A stretch of 64,000 nucleotides of DNA from Dysidea avara. Its lineage: Eukaryota > Porifera > Demospongiae > Dictyoceratida > Dysideidae. The stretch spans positions 3,336,001-3,400,000 of the forward strand of contig NC_089274.1 of assembly GCF_963678975.1 (NCBI RefSeq), written 5' to 3'. The position numbers and the translations under genes are program-made. The notes under the pieces were generated by a model, which saw only the letters and a list, made by a program, of their open reading frames with translations, was not told where the DNA came from and made no database searches. Shown piece after piece: positions 1 to 11,160 of the stretch (positions are counted from its first letter, which is position 1; every line of letters starts with the position of its first letter).

Positions 1-43
1 CAGTCACTGTAGCTAGCTGTGCTACAACAAAAACACTAAACAA

Positions 44-262
44 ACTAGTATTTTAAAAATAAAGTAGGGATCTATGCAATAAAAAGTAATGAAATACAAG
101 ATGAATGATGGTATTACAGCATAGCTTGGTGGGAAAGTTGGCATTAAACAAAATGTGCCAATGTAGGGACTTTCCCACCAAGCTATGCTGTAATACCATC
201 ATTCATCTCTTGTTTTATTTGCATAGATCCCTACTTCATTTTTAAAGTTTTAAAATACTAGT
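44..262. mobile_element. Fold-back MITE (family ACTAGTATTTTA/GTAGGGATC)
   Basis: A long inverted repeat: the left arm runs from about 44 to 139 and its reverse complement from about 169 to 262, with a loop near 140-168. The outer ends are ACTAGT and the inner arm contains GTAGGGATCTATGCAA on both sides. There is no open reading frame. A related element with the same outer layout lies at 52501-52901, so this is a non-autonomous fold-back family. The transposase superfamily is not determined. Confidence 0.8.
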
Positions 263-413
263 TATTGTAATACTTTAATAGAGTGCACTTTAGATAGAAT
301 GGTCTAATAGAACAATCTGAATTCCATTGATAGGTTTACGTATGAAATTACAAAGTTTTACTATTGAGTATATTTTAGCTAGAATTGTCCTTTATAAGGT
401 AGAAGTGAACAGC

Positions 414-1243
414 TGAGGTAGCAGTGGTTAAGGATTTTGGGTGTTTAATTTGGAGGTCACTGGTAATTCAAACTGTGATAAGTTTTTTATTGTTTGATAT
501 TTTTGTGTACATTTTCCCAGTGGCGACTGTTCTATTAGAGTTTCTCTACAGTTGTTTGATTTTGCTTTGTAACTCTTTTACTGTTTCTTCTTTGTTTTCT
601 AACTATCAAAAGGCACTGCTATGATACACGCCAACTATGATACACACCTATGTACATACCAACTTTCAAGTTGTTCCCCATTAGCGGTTTACCCTGTAGC
701 TGTGACAAAAGTTTGATCTTTTTTATTATTTATTAAATGCTATCCCACTAGGGACCTGTGAGAAGGCTATAAAGCCTGTGAATACAGGGTTTTTACGTGA
801 ATAACCATTCAAAGCACCATAAATACTTATCAGATTCCTTGCAAGCTTAGTATGTGAATTCACCTTTATTATGCTGTTTATCTGTGTCATATTTCAAGAT
901 AATCAAAGTACAAGTTTGCTTTTCATAACAATTTTGCAATGTGTGCGGAAAGAATAATCTAGGCCCCTGTAGGCCCCTTAAAAAGAAAATAAAGCGAAGA
1001 AAAAAAATCAAAAGTTTGGCCGCCCATATATCACAAGTGGCTGGAGCAAATTCAATCAAATTTGCTGTGTGACCTACCCTACCTGGCAGACAACTATATT
1101 GCAAAATTGATGAGCTTTGGAGAAGGGACCGTGGAATGCAGGTGTGAAAAATCACGTTTTCTTTCTTCCTGTCAATATACACATTGTTTGATACGCTGGC
1201 TTTTGACTTTCTTGGCCACATGACACACTACCGTGTGTCTTGA
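414..1243 (+). mobile_element. tRNA-headed long SINE-like repeat, copy 1
   Basis: The 5' end has a tRNA-like head (GGTAGCAGTGGTTAAGGAT near 418 and a B-box-like TAATTCAAACTG near 470). The core GACTGTTCTATTAGAG follows at about 525, then AAAAGGCACTGCTATGAT near 607, CTGTAGCTGTGACAAAAG near 694, GAATTCACCTTTATTATG near 856, TTTCTTCCTGTCAATATAC near 1158, and a short stem CACACTACCGTGTGTCTTGA at the 3' end. The same order of blocks recurs on the minus strand at 46555-47385 with almost the same length, so 414-1243 is close to a full unit. It does not encode a protein. Confidence 0.75.
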
Positions 1244-1504
1244 TATGTCATGATATACGTATACCAATATTTTAATATGCATGCTTAGCAGGTAATTTCT
1301 CAAGAATGTACTCCATTGTACACATTATAGTATGCTAATACCCACTGTATAGTTAAGACCACTCCGATTGATAATTATATTTCTGGTCCACCACCTGCAT
1401 CCTATTTGAAATTGTGAAATTTCAGAAATACATGGTGAAAATGCCTGCATCAGCTTTTACAGATTTTAAAAACACATGATTTACTATAATAGAACAGTCA
1501 GTAA

Positions 1505-1920
1505 ATCATAAATGTGACTGGATCTGCGAAAACCGTTCTTATCGCCCAAGACAGGAAGTTTGATTTTTTCACACAAACACAAAGCTTAATGAATGCACTA
1601 TCAAATTTCACTGTCACAGTCGACCACAGTAAAGTGGTCTGCTTTTGCTGGCTGCTTTTTTAAAGCACAGTGGCAAGCCGTACGAGTGGTCTGGAGTCTT
1701 GATGGGGCCCTGGCCAACCAGGAGATGGCTGTGTGTGGCTGTACAGCTCCGTGGTGTTGGACAATGACCTGTGGCATAAATTTCCTTTCATTTTAGCCAG
1801 TTCTGAGCCCTGAATGGCCCATAACGTGGCCTATTTCATCCCAACATGTTCCTTTTCAATTTTTGAACACCATCTTGCCCGCCTTCCAGGATGAAGATGA
1901 CAAAGTTATCGTAAATTAAG
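1505..1920 (+). repeat. GTGACTGGAT-family repeat, copy 1
   Basis: This stretch begins with GTGACTGGATCTGCGAAAAC, closely matching the starts at about 2108, 5920 and 35480. Its later part (GGGGCCCTGGCCAACCAGG and the Cys-rich apparent frame there) looks like decayed repeat, not a gene. The right end is not sharp. The bases between 1244 and 1504 show no gene. Confidence 0.45.
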
Positions 1921-2039
1921 TTGTTGGTGAATCTGAAGACTAAGTACTGTAACTTTCCATTATGTAGTCAACATTTTAAAAGCTGTACAAAATGCATATG
2001 ATGCTACTAGACCTTGTCAAGTTTCTGGCCCTTTTGAAA

Positions 2040-2450
2040 ATCAGTTTTAGATGCAGGTGGGCAGAATTCAGCAACAATTAAGTGACTGCTCAATTAGAAT
2101 ATCATTTGTGACTGTCTCTGGGAAAACCGTTCTTATCGCCCATTTAAAAGTATCGAGAAATGTTGGTTTTAAATATTCAGAGTGTTGTAGCTGGCCAGTG
2201 GTGGTAGCTACGCATACCAAATTTTCACATGTTTTACAACAATTTCTTACCATCCAGATCATCCACAGAAGTAGTCAACAGCTAAGTTTCCCACCATTTT
2301 AGATAGTTTTTAAACCGAGGTTGTCTGTATCAGGCGAGCTCCAGAAGGGTGGGAGGCGGGGGCTCTATTAATCTCAGTGGCTCTTTGAACTACTAGTCTT
2401 TTTCGGCACTGGCCTACTGCTTCTCCTAAACTGCTGTACACAGATCTAGG
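2040..2450 (+). repeat. GTGACTGGAT-family repeat, copy 2
   Basis: It contains GGGAAAACCGTTCTTATCGC, shared with copy 1 at 1514, then a TTTCCCACC plus G-rich block (near 2287-2360) that matches the order of blocks in the copy at 5916-6550. Open frames here are short, occur on both strands and show no codon-like conservation between copies, so I treat them as chance. Confidence 0.45.
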
Positions 2451-2990
2451 TAGCTAGTGCCAGAGGTAAGCTAGCATCCTTCCAAATGGTAAGAAAGTAT
2501 AGCAGAATACACAACAATATGACCACATTGTTGACATGGACAGGATGCAGGGTGCAACACAAGGTGAAATGGGAGTCACCATCACTACAAGTTCAAGTTC
2601 GCATTGTGCTAATTAGATTATGTGCACTTTACTGCAGTATAATTTCTAGCTGTCGTATCATGACATAAAACATTATGTATGATATGTTGTTTATCAGCCT
2701 ATAGTACCCAGCACTAGTTTGCAGCATAGCTAGATTTTATTCCTTGTATGATTTTACAATGCCATGCCACCATATGGCAGTTACAGTTGCTAATGGGGTA
2801 ATTCTAATAATAACTCCTAATTACTGTAGTCTTAGTGGTTACGTGACTGTTCTATTGGAACATATTGTAAAGCATTGATAGATATTCTCTCAAGTCAAGT
2901 ATTATTTCCATGATCACTGTACAATGGACAAGTGCAACAAGGTGCCTATACCTCTGATAAACCCATGTACCTGACACATATATTAACATT
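2451..2990. other. No gene seen
   Basis: AT-rich sequence without a convincing exon. One degenerate copy of the GACTGTTCTATT core lies near 2845. Confidence 0.4.
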
Positions 2991-3360
2991 GTATTTGGAC
3001 TATGTCTTCATAAAGATCTGTGGTTCCCTATGGTTACCTCATTTTATAGGAGCTGGATTTTGAAAAACAACTTAAAATGAAAAGTGGATTTTTTTTTCTC
3101 AGGAGAATCAATATGTCAGCCAACCAGATGATTAGTGGTGACAGTAAAGGTGTCAACAACAGACATGTGTGGTTTTGCTCCATTACAAGTTCGGGAAAAG
3201 GATGTAATGGATATTACACTTATATTGCTTCCTCATAGAAAATCTGTGGTGGGAATTTTGAAATATTTTTAGTGGGTCAAGCAGTGCTACAAAATGAGTC
3301 ACATATCAAGATCGTGTGTAATTGCATCCATTAGTTATTAAATGTTTTTGAGGATCCAGC
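2990..3360 (+). repeat. Dispersed repeat family C, copy 1
   Basis: This shares blocks AATGAAAAGTGGATTTTTTT, CAGCCAACCAGATGATTAG and CCATTACAAGTTC with inverted copies at about 20930-21180 and 56200-56300. The copies are collinear but diverged. No open frame is conserved. Confidence 0.5.
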
Positions 3361-3380
3361 TCAATGTGTACATACTATCT

Positions 3381-3700
3381 AAGCCAAAAACAGCCAAGCT
3401 GTAAAAAAAGAGTGCGGCCCCCAAAAAGGCCAGGATAAAAAAAGATGTGAAATCCAAGGTGGTGGCCAAGAAATGGCTGTGATGGTGGGTTAATGGCAAA
3501 AATTTAATTACGACAATTCAGGTGAATTTGGTGTCGAATCCTAGTGGAGGAGGCAATGAAAATTCACCTGAATTGTCGTAATTAAAATTTTTGCCATTAA
3601 CCTAGCCATTTCTTGGCCGCCACCTTGGATTTCACATCTTTTTTCATCCTGGCCTTTTTGGGGGCCGCACTCTTTTTTTACAGCTTGGCTGTTTTGGTTT
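3381..3700. mobile_element. Fold-back element, AGCCAAGCTGT family
   Basis: A long inverted repeat: the left arm begins CAAAAACAGCCAAGCTGT and the right arm ends with the reverse complement. The arms meet around a short spacer near 3529-3557. The arms also carry GTGCGGCCCCCAAAAAGGCC and its mirror. Related pieces are at 11070-11160 (one arm only) and 47660-47865 (shorter internal part). It is non-coding. Confidence 0.8.
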
Positions 3701-3859
3701 AAATATCACTTCTTTTTGTATTGTAAGCCACAAAGCCAGCCATTAACTGGCTTTGGTGCTTCCTTCTAACTTGTTTTTCTTTTTTTCTGCTGGAATTGTG
3801 GAACAAAGGAAGAACAGCTTTTTGTCTGATCAAAAATAATTGTATATTTAACAATGAAA

Positions 3860-5340
3860 AGGTGACTTCTTATACATAACTGAACTGTAGCTGAAACTCC
3901 CATTGTTTGTAGCTGAACTCTTTTCAGAGTGACTTGTTTCTAGCTGAACTCTCTACATGGTGATTTGTTTCCAACACATATTTCTACAGGGTGATTTGTT
4001 TGTAGCTGATCCCTATAAGGTAACTTGTATCTAGCTGATATCTCTACAGGGTGACTTGCTTGTAGCTGATCTCTCTACAGGGTGATTTGTTAGTAGCTGA
4101 ACTCTCTACATGATGGTTTCTTTGTAGCTGAACTCTCTATATGATGGTTTCTTTGTAGCTGAATTCTCTACAAGGTAACTTCTTCTAACTGATCTCTCTA
4201 CAGGGTGACTTGTTTGTAGTCGAACTTTCTACATGATGGTTTCTTTGTAGCTGAACTCTCTACAAGGTAACTTCTTCTAGCTGATCTCTCTACAGGGTGA
4301 CTTGTTTATAGCTGAACTCTCTACAAGGTGATTTGTTTGCAGCTGAACTCTCTACAGCGTGGTTTTTTGTAGCTGAACTCTCTAAAGGTGACTTCTTCTA
4401 GCTGATCTCTCTACAAGACGATTTGTTTGTAACTGAATTCTCTACAGGGTGATTTGTTTGCAGCTGAACTCTCTACATGATGGTTTCTTTGTAGCCGAAC
4501 TCTATGCAGGGTGATGTGGTTGTAGCTGAACTCTCTACAGGGTGATTTGTTTGTAGCTGAACTCTCTACAGGATGGTTTCTTTGTAGCTGAACTCTCTGC
4601 AAGGTGATTTCTTCTATCTACAATGTAACTTCTTGTAGCTGATCTCTCTACTGGGTGACTTGTGTCTAGTTGTACACTCTACAAGGTGATTTGTTTGTAG
4701 CTGAATACTCTACAGGGTGATTTTTTGTAGCCAAACTCTCTGCAGGGTGATTTGTTTGTAGCTGAACTCTCTACAGGATAGTTTCTTTGTAGCTGATGTC
4801 TCTACAGGTGACTAGTTTCTAGCTGATCTCTCTACAAGATGGTTTCTTTTTAGCTGAACTCTCTACAGGATGATTTTTTTCTAGCTGAACTCTCTCTAGG
4901 GTGATCACTTCACAGCTGAACCCTCTACAAGGTGGCTTCTTCTATCTGATCTCTCTACAATGTGATTTGTTTGTAGCTGAACTCTCTACAAGGTGATGTT
5001 TTCTAGCTGAGCTCTCTCTCTTGTTTCTAGCTGATCTCTCTACAGAGTAACTTGTTAGTCTTTACATGGTGGATTTTGGTTGTTAAACTCTCTGCATGAA
5101 GACTTGTTTGTAGCAGAACTTCTACAGAGTGAATTGTTTGTAGCTGAACTCTCTACAGGGTGCATGACTTGTTTATAGCTGAACTCTCTTCAGTGTGACT
5201 TGTAATGTTCTGAATCACTACAGCAATATATTTGTAGCTAAACTCTCTATAGGGTGACTTGCTTCTTGCTGAACTGTCTATAAGATTAACTATTTGCAGC
5301 TGAACTCTCTACAGAATAATTTGTAATGTAATAGAATTCT
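3860..5340. repeat. 31-base minisatellite, about 45 to 48 units
   Basis: A tandem array with unit GTAGCTGAACTCTCTACAGG followed by RTGATTTGTTT, 31 bases in the least diverged part (4520-4600). Unit variants alternate between GTGATTTGTTT and ATGGTTTCTTT tails, and some units are shortened to about 29. Because 31 is not a multiple of three, the frame rotates from unit to unit, so the array is not coding even though a 63-codon frame crosses it on the minus strand. It ends just before two copies of the TTCTATTAGAG core. Confidence 0.85.
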
Positions 5341-5901
5341 ATAATGGAGTAAATAAATTAACTGAATGTTCTATTAGAGTGACTGTTCTATTAGAGTATC
5401 TCGATCTCGCATTTGCTACATGGAGTTGGCTTTCGAATCATAACTCAGTGGTTTGTAATCCGATTCTTCTGTACTACTGCAAGGACTTTCTATGAAGCTT
5501 ATTCCAGCTATACACCGATTTTCAGTTCATTACTCTAAGCGGTTTGCCTAGTAGGCGTAAAAACTAATACTTTTTTATTCATAAAAATCGATCGCGTAAT
5601 TGTGACACAGGTTGGGTTTTGTGTCATATCTCCATGGTCTTTATCTTGATTCCTTTCAAACCACCAAAAGGCACTCCTACGATGGTTACTCCATCTACAT
5701 AGCAATTTTCAACTCATTCCATGAAGCGGTTTACCCTGTAGGCGTGACAGCAAATCGATTTTGTTTTACACGAATAATCGGTTATAACTCCCGAACCATT
5801 CATCGGATTTGTACCAAATTTGATGCTAGAATTCACCTTTGGACTCCCTTTCTGTGTGCCAAATTTCAAGGCGATCGGAGTATGCGTTTGCTTTTTATAG
5901 C

Positions 5902-6849
5902 CTTTTTTTTTTAATATATGTGACTGGATTTTGGAAAAACGATCCAAATCGCACATTAGAAGTTTCGAGATAAACGGTTTTAAAGAATTGAAGCCAGCTT
6001 AACTCTCCAAGGATAGCAAGCACGCATATGAAATTTACACAAAAGATCAATCTGTTACCTTTCAGGCCACTCCCAGTACTTGTAGCTGCTTGTACAGTTT
6101 CCCGCCAAATAAGATAGAAAATCTAAGCAGTTGGACGAGCGAAGTAGTATCACGAGTGCTCACAAAGGGGTGGAGGGTGGCGGGGAGGGCAAGAGATAGA
6201 CCTCAAAATGGAGGCAGACCACAATTGGAGTCCAGACACGAGATTACAGGGCTGTACTGGCTCCTTGGTGGCTGATATGTAGCAAAATCAACAGAGAAAA
6301 CGTCTGGCCAACATTATGAGGCTATCCACCAGTAAGCCACTGATTCTTGCCAAGCCAGGTCCTTCACAAGGCCTGAAACCGCCATTTGAGCACTCCACAC
6401 CACCCAGAAAAGACGTCTGTTAAAACCAGCCTCGTGTAGTTTGAGTAGTACTGAGGGTCAAAACTTGTAGTATGATAGTGCAGCTATCCCCTGGTGGTGT
6501 TAGTTTGATTTTGCCTGATTGGATCGGTTCTGTAAAATTTGGTCACATATAAAGAAAATCATACAAATAAACAGTTAAACAATTAAATCAAAAACTGAGT
6601 GTCTGATTGCACCAAGGCCACAGGAGCACTTGATGTAATGACCTTGTGAAGATCGCACTCCTTTAATGCACTGTATTGCTGAACTCAGCAAACAAAATGA
6701 CGATCTACATCTAATCCATCCTAGTACTGTGGCATAAGGGTCATTCCATTTGTCAGACAACAAACTCGCCAATCGCTTGTAAAACACACTGGCTTCATAG
6801 CCCATTCCCCTGGAAGCAGAGAACAATATGTTCTCTGCTGCCAAAGTTC
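5902..6849 (-). mobile_element. Insertion with RT-derived piece, poly(A) side left
   Basis: The octamer TTTATAGC stands at 5894-5901 and again at 6850-6857, bracketing an insertion inside the tRNA-headed repeat. Read on the minus strand, the insertion starts with a retroelement coding fragment (6844-6575) and ends in a run of A (5912-5902). Its 3' part holds an inverted-repeat segment with ends TATATGTGACTGG (5916) and GGTCACATATA (6540-6550), so a second element may be nested near the tail. This order and the poly(A) suggest a non-LTR retrotransposition event. Confidence 0.55.
6575..6844 (-). pseudogene. Retroelement polyprotein C-terminal fragment
   Basis: The minus-strand translation contains FYKRLASLLSDKWNDPYA, then LGWIRCRSSF and LLSSAIQCIKGVRSS. 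This resembles the conserved C-terminal tail of reverse-transcriptase polyproteins common in sponge and coral genomes (a W-x-RCR-x-SF-x-LLRSA-x-CxRGSRS pattern). Only about 80 codons remain and no catalytic RT motif is present, so it is a remnant. The family name is from general knowledge of that motif and has not been checked by search. Confidence 0.55.
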
Positions 6850-7282
6850 TTTATAGCAATTTTTGCAAGTGTGAAAACACGAATAAAAAAATCGAAACTT
6901 TGGCAGCTTGTATCTCAGAAATGGCTGGATTGATTTCCTTCAAATTTGGTATGTAGACTCCCCTTGCTGGCGGGCAGCTCTATAGCTAATTTGGTTCCAA
7001 TCAGATAAGGGATCACTGAGATACAAAAGTGTGAAAATGACGTTTTCTTTCTTCCTGTCAATATACCCACGGTGCGGCACGCCGGCTTCTTGGGCTGCAT
7101 GACACACTATCGTGTGTCTTGATAGTATTACCTAACTGAATATCAAATATAGTTGTTACACACTAAAAGATTAGAGTATCAAATTCTCAGTGACATTGAC
7201 ATTATCAAACATACATTATATGTATCAGGATATTTTTCATTACATCCAGGCATTTACACCAGTCAACCTTTGATACAAGGTA

Positions 7283-7478
7283 CAGTGGAACCTCGATTAA
7301 CTGAACTCTCGATTATCCGAACACCAAATCGACTGCTCAATTATGGTATTTTGTCAACAAGTGTATGCTTTATTAGAGTAGTTGAGCAAAGCTCCGTACA
7401 TAAATGTATGGATGTTCAATTTTATGTACCGTTCAATTATGTGAACACCCTTTCCCTCAGATAATCGAGGTTCCACTG
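7283..7478. mobile_element. Pogo/mariner-like MITE, TA-flanked, copy 1
   Basis: The terminal inverted repeats are CAGTGGAACCTCGATTA at the left and TAATCGAGGTTCCACTG at the right, each flanked by TA (7281-7282 and 7479-7480). The CAGTGGAACCTC end with a TA target is typical of non-autonomous Tc1/mariner/pogo-group elements. It has no transposase. Related copies lie at 18995-19114, 22460-22633 and 62097-62240. Confidence 0.75.
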
Positions 7479-7767
7479 TACTCTGTTATCCAGGTGTGAA
7501 CTATGCAGCTATTATATGTCACTAGCAAAAATTTTGAATTAGTAGTTAGTACCCTCACAAGCCACTATATTTAAAAAAAACTATACACCTGCTAGTTGTC
7601 GGAGTTAGTGTGTGCTTAGGACAGTGTACAAAAATCAAAGATAGGCCAGTATGCTAGCTACACATTACAACAAACAGACAAACAATTTCAAGAGTACTAT
7701 AAATCAACTTCAGTTGATTAAAAGCAATAACTATATTTCTTCTGATCCCTTCTCTTCAACCTGACCA

Positions 7768-10700
7768 TCAAACTGAAGCTCTTCGTAGTTTTTCACTCTT
7801 TGCTTGTGGTTCCTTGGTAGGCACCAAGTAGTTCTGAAAGTAATTTTTTTATCACAAAACATAATTGTCCATACTTTTATATTGGGGGTACCTGCTGCAG
7901 AAATCCATCCATTTGAACCACTATAACTTCTTCACTGTTTTGTTCCTGAAAGTAAATTATTAACTACTGAGTACTGTACTCCCCATTACATGTGTACATA
8001 CCTGCAGCACAGGTCCAACAACATGAAACTGTTCAGTTCCTTGTTCTTCCCTCAATGTTAACACTTCCGGTTGTTGAGAATGGATACCGTATTGCTACAT
8101 GAAAGGATTTATAGTAGTAGAGATATTACAAGATTTATACTGACTCACCTGAGAGTTGGTAAATAAAATCCCAGGGATAGTTGGTTGTCCTCTGCTACAT
8201 TGTTGAATACTTGAGCAGCAACAGTCTGCATTAGAATCTGCCATCTGTAAGGTATAAGTGCAAACTTAATAACAAACCGTGGGAGAGAATTAATGCAAGT
8301 GTACAAAAACACAAACTTGGTCATTATTTATAATTACCTTTGTACCAGGAATAGCACCAGTAACCATTGATGACTGTGTTCTACTAATCCTGTGATTAGG
8401 GACTACAATAGTATCCACGTGAGGTTGTATCGGTTTAGCCTGTTACAGTAAAATGGGTACATCAAGTCCTCACACATAATATACACATATAAATATGCAC
8501 TGTTTGTACATACATACAGACACATGTAGTGTGTATGCATGTTAACTTTATACATACAAGCATACACGTATATAAAACATGAATATATAATGTGTGCATT
8601 TACATACTTTAGGAGATTTTTTCAAATCATTCTCAGTGAAGACAGTTTTTTGACATCTACCAAGGGACAATATGACAGGCAGTGGCGATATGTGATGATG
8701 TATGACACAAGCCGAGCTTAAGAAATCATCATCATTGGTAATGTCAACAATGGATTCATTGCTATCCAGTTCATTACAAACACTTTCAACTTCTTCAGGG
8801 TGATTATCATCGTTCTCCTCATCATCATCATCTTGGTCATCATCATTGATGTCTCTGCTATTATTCTTGTCAGAATCTCTATCTCCATTGTTATTTCCAC
8901 CGCCGCTACCTGTACCACTTCCACCAGCACCACTAGCACTACTGTTACGTTTGTCTTCATGTTGATTTCCATCTCCTCCTGGGGATTCATTGACACTCTC
9001 ACTGTCAGAATCATTATCATCACTATCCTGACTTTGGTCATCTCGGTCCTAACATGGTATTAGAAAAATTCACTGATGTTACTTACAGCAGTCAAGTGAA
9101 TGTGGTCATAACCATGTGATGTATGATCATGTGATGTACTCACAACAGTAACTACTTACCATCGTAGTTGTACCATCAACATCATCATCATGAACAACTT
9201 CTAACGGAAGTGTCACACAGTTGGATGTCAGACATGAAGACTTGTGTATGACCTTGAAGGAACATTTATGTGCAGTTAAATCATTCTGATGGTTAAAAGG
9301 AAATTACCTGTAGGAGCTGGTGAAGTGTGGCAATGACACATATTCCACGTGTAGATATTCTTCTTTCTCCTATAATAATTTGCCGTTTGACATTAAAAGT
9401 GATCTTCCACTGTCTATACCAAGGATGCATGTTGGGTGAATCGGTTGGGCTGCTGGGATACATCAGAGCAATACATTTAGCTTGCTTAGTGCCAGTATAA
9501 GAAGTCTTATCTGTTGCAGCATGTCTAAGAGGTACAGTCTTGGAAATCTCCTTGGGGCTTGTAGATATTGACCCATGTTTTCTCATTGTTTGAAAGTTTG
9601 TTTTCGGTTTTGTCTTAACAGGTGGATGCCAGGTTGTTGCATGTTCCCTGCTGCACAGAAACCCATTCCCTGTATACGGTAGTAAGTGAACATCTCGTAG
9701 AATACATCTTCCTTCTGTTACACTATCCCGGCTGACACTGAGCATTATGGATGGTGGGTATGTCAGTGAAAAAATTGCTTCTTCCAGTAAAGATGGCCTC
9801 TGTACTGTTGTAATTTCTCTATCAGTAACAGAATTTGATTTATGCTGCAACAGCCTGTTTTCATCGCTGATCTTTTCACAAGGGCATTGTGCTGAAAACC
9901 CTATGATAGGCTTTAGATTATCTACATATTTTTCATTAGCAGATGGCGACTTGTCTGAATTTTGATTCTGCACTACTAAATCTGTATTGTCACCTTTCTT
10001 TGTGGTGGTTTCATCAAACCGTGAAGTCAGTTGTCTGTTCATCAAAGATAGTAGCCTATCACTGACCAATTGTGGGTAGTTTTCTAAACAACTTTTCTCT
10101 TCTTTTGCATCCTCACAGTCGGTATGTAGTTGGCATGGCAGTTCAGTCTCTGAACAAGGTTTTTCTTCTTTGTATGCAATCTTTATTTTGTTAGCATCCT
10201 CACTGTCCAATAGATGCACTGCTTGGTTGGATTGCAACCACTTCTCATCATCCATGTTTGAAGCTTTGACAGATTCCTCATTGACTATATTTCCTGCTGC
10301 CACCACCCTGTAGTTAAGTAGGTTGGTATTTGGTGGGTCTCTTTTGTCACCTTTGTCTGTTGAGGGTAGACTTTGAGCTAAAGACTTTCCTTCAGTTGGT
10401 GGTGGACTGTTAGTAGGAGGTAAGCTTGGAGTTGGTGACAGTAAGCCAGTGTGACAATTCATCTTTGAACTGAAGATTGTTATAGTATCTGAACATGTAG
10501 GAAAGTGTTCGATTTCTAACAGCTTTCTTTCCCCACTGCTTTCTTCTGCATTTTCCACAACACAATTCAGTAGTTGCTGTTGACTATTCTCTACTGCAAA
10601 CCCTGTAGGATTTCCACTAGAAGATGGTGGAGTATTCTGTGTACATTGACCATTGGCAAATAATGGACTTTGTTCTTCCTTGCTGTGATCTCTACATGGA

Positions 10701-10867
10701 CTTTCAGGCTCCAGTGTGCTAGTGATTGGCTGTTCATGGTTTGACTGAGATTCAGCATTGCCGTATACTGAGGCCTGTGTTTGTTGCTGGTTGGTTGATG
10801 TTTGTTCTGCTGAAATAGTCATCTCTTTGTTTTTTGCCATCAGATAATTGTCAGCTTCGATGATCAT
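7768..10867 (-). CDS. Gene A: unrecognised acidic protein, 8 coding exons, about 834 aa
   Basis: Exons read 10867-9308, 9252-9160, 9048-8608, 8439-8338, 8244-8149, 8094-8002, 7945-7892 and 7833-7768 (stop TGA). All seven introns are GT-AG, phase 0 and short (54 to 168 bases). Residues 1-520 are Ser/Thr/Glu/Pro-rich and look disordered, closing with a W-YRQW-KITF segment near 483. Residues 552-698 are Asp/Glu/Asn/Ser-rich with Asp runs. Later exons carry TQSSMVTGAIPG and GTEQFHVVGPVLQ. I see no signal peptide, membrane segment or known domain, and infer a nuclear or scaffold protein only from composition. The start chosen is the first ATG after a good acceptor (TTTTATTGTAG, exon from 10889). 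The frame is open through that acceptor, so a further 5' coding exon is possible. For intron 1 a 22-base alternative acceptor also keeps the frame. Gene B is its likely paralogue. Confidence 0.7.
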
Positions 10868-11069
10868 TAGTGAAAAGGATCTTTTGCCACTACAATAAAA
10901 AGAATATTTTCTATGAAGAAAGTTTAAAGCAAACAGTCTTTCTGAATAGCAAATACTGAAGTAAATAAAGAGAGGACGCACCTTACAACTAACAAATGTA
11001 CAACTAACAAATGTACAACATACATAATTCATTTTAAAAGTCACTGAACTGTATGTTGCATGTATACCA

Positions 11070-11160
11070 ATATAGCCAAGCTGTGAAAATCAGTATGACC
11101 TTAAAAAGGCAGAATAAGAAGTTAAAAAATTGAAGGTGGCAGCCAAGATTATTAAAATTA
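11070..11160. mobile_element. Single-arm remnant of AGCCAAGCTGT fold-back family
   Basis: The sequence AGCCAAGCTGTGAAAA, then TTAAAAAGGC and GAAGGTGGCAGCCAAG, follows the left arm of the elements at 3381 and 47660, but the mirror arm is missing. It probably reflects a deletion or a solo arm. Confidence 0.5.

Larger units (their letters stand above)
5365..7125 (+). mobile_element. tRNA-headed SINE-like repeat, copy 2 (body only, split by insertion)
   Basis: The core TGACTGTTCTATTAGAGTAT is at about 5371-5400. The body blocks CAAAAGGCACTCCTACGATG (about 5665) and TGTAGGCGTGACAGCAAATC (about 5738) follow. The repeat breaks at 5901 and resumes at 6850 with TTTATAGCAATTTTTGCAAG, running to the terminal CACACTATCGTGTGTCTTGA near 7105-7125. 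The tRNA-like head is absent or replaced by the minisatellite. A diverged extra body segment (5440-5560) suggests a partial internal duplication. Confidence 0.65.

Noticed and set aside
4411-4602. 63-codon repetitive frame (minus) with RVQLQRNH-like repeats
   Set aside because: It lies in a 31-base minisatellite whose unit is not a multiple of three, so the frame drifts and cannot be maintained.
8718-9063. Met/Ile-rich frames on both strands over the acidic exon of gene A
   Set aside because: They are shadows of the Asp/Glu-coding frame. The correct frame is fixed by splice sites at 9048 and 8608.
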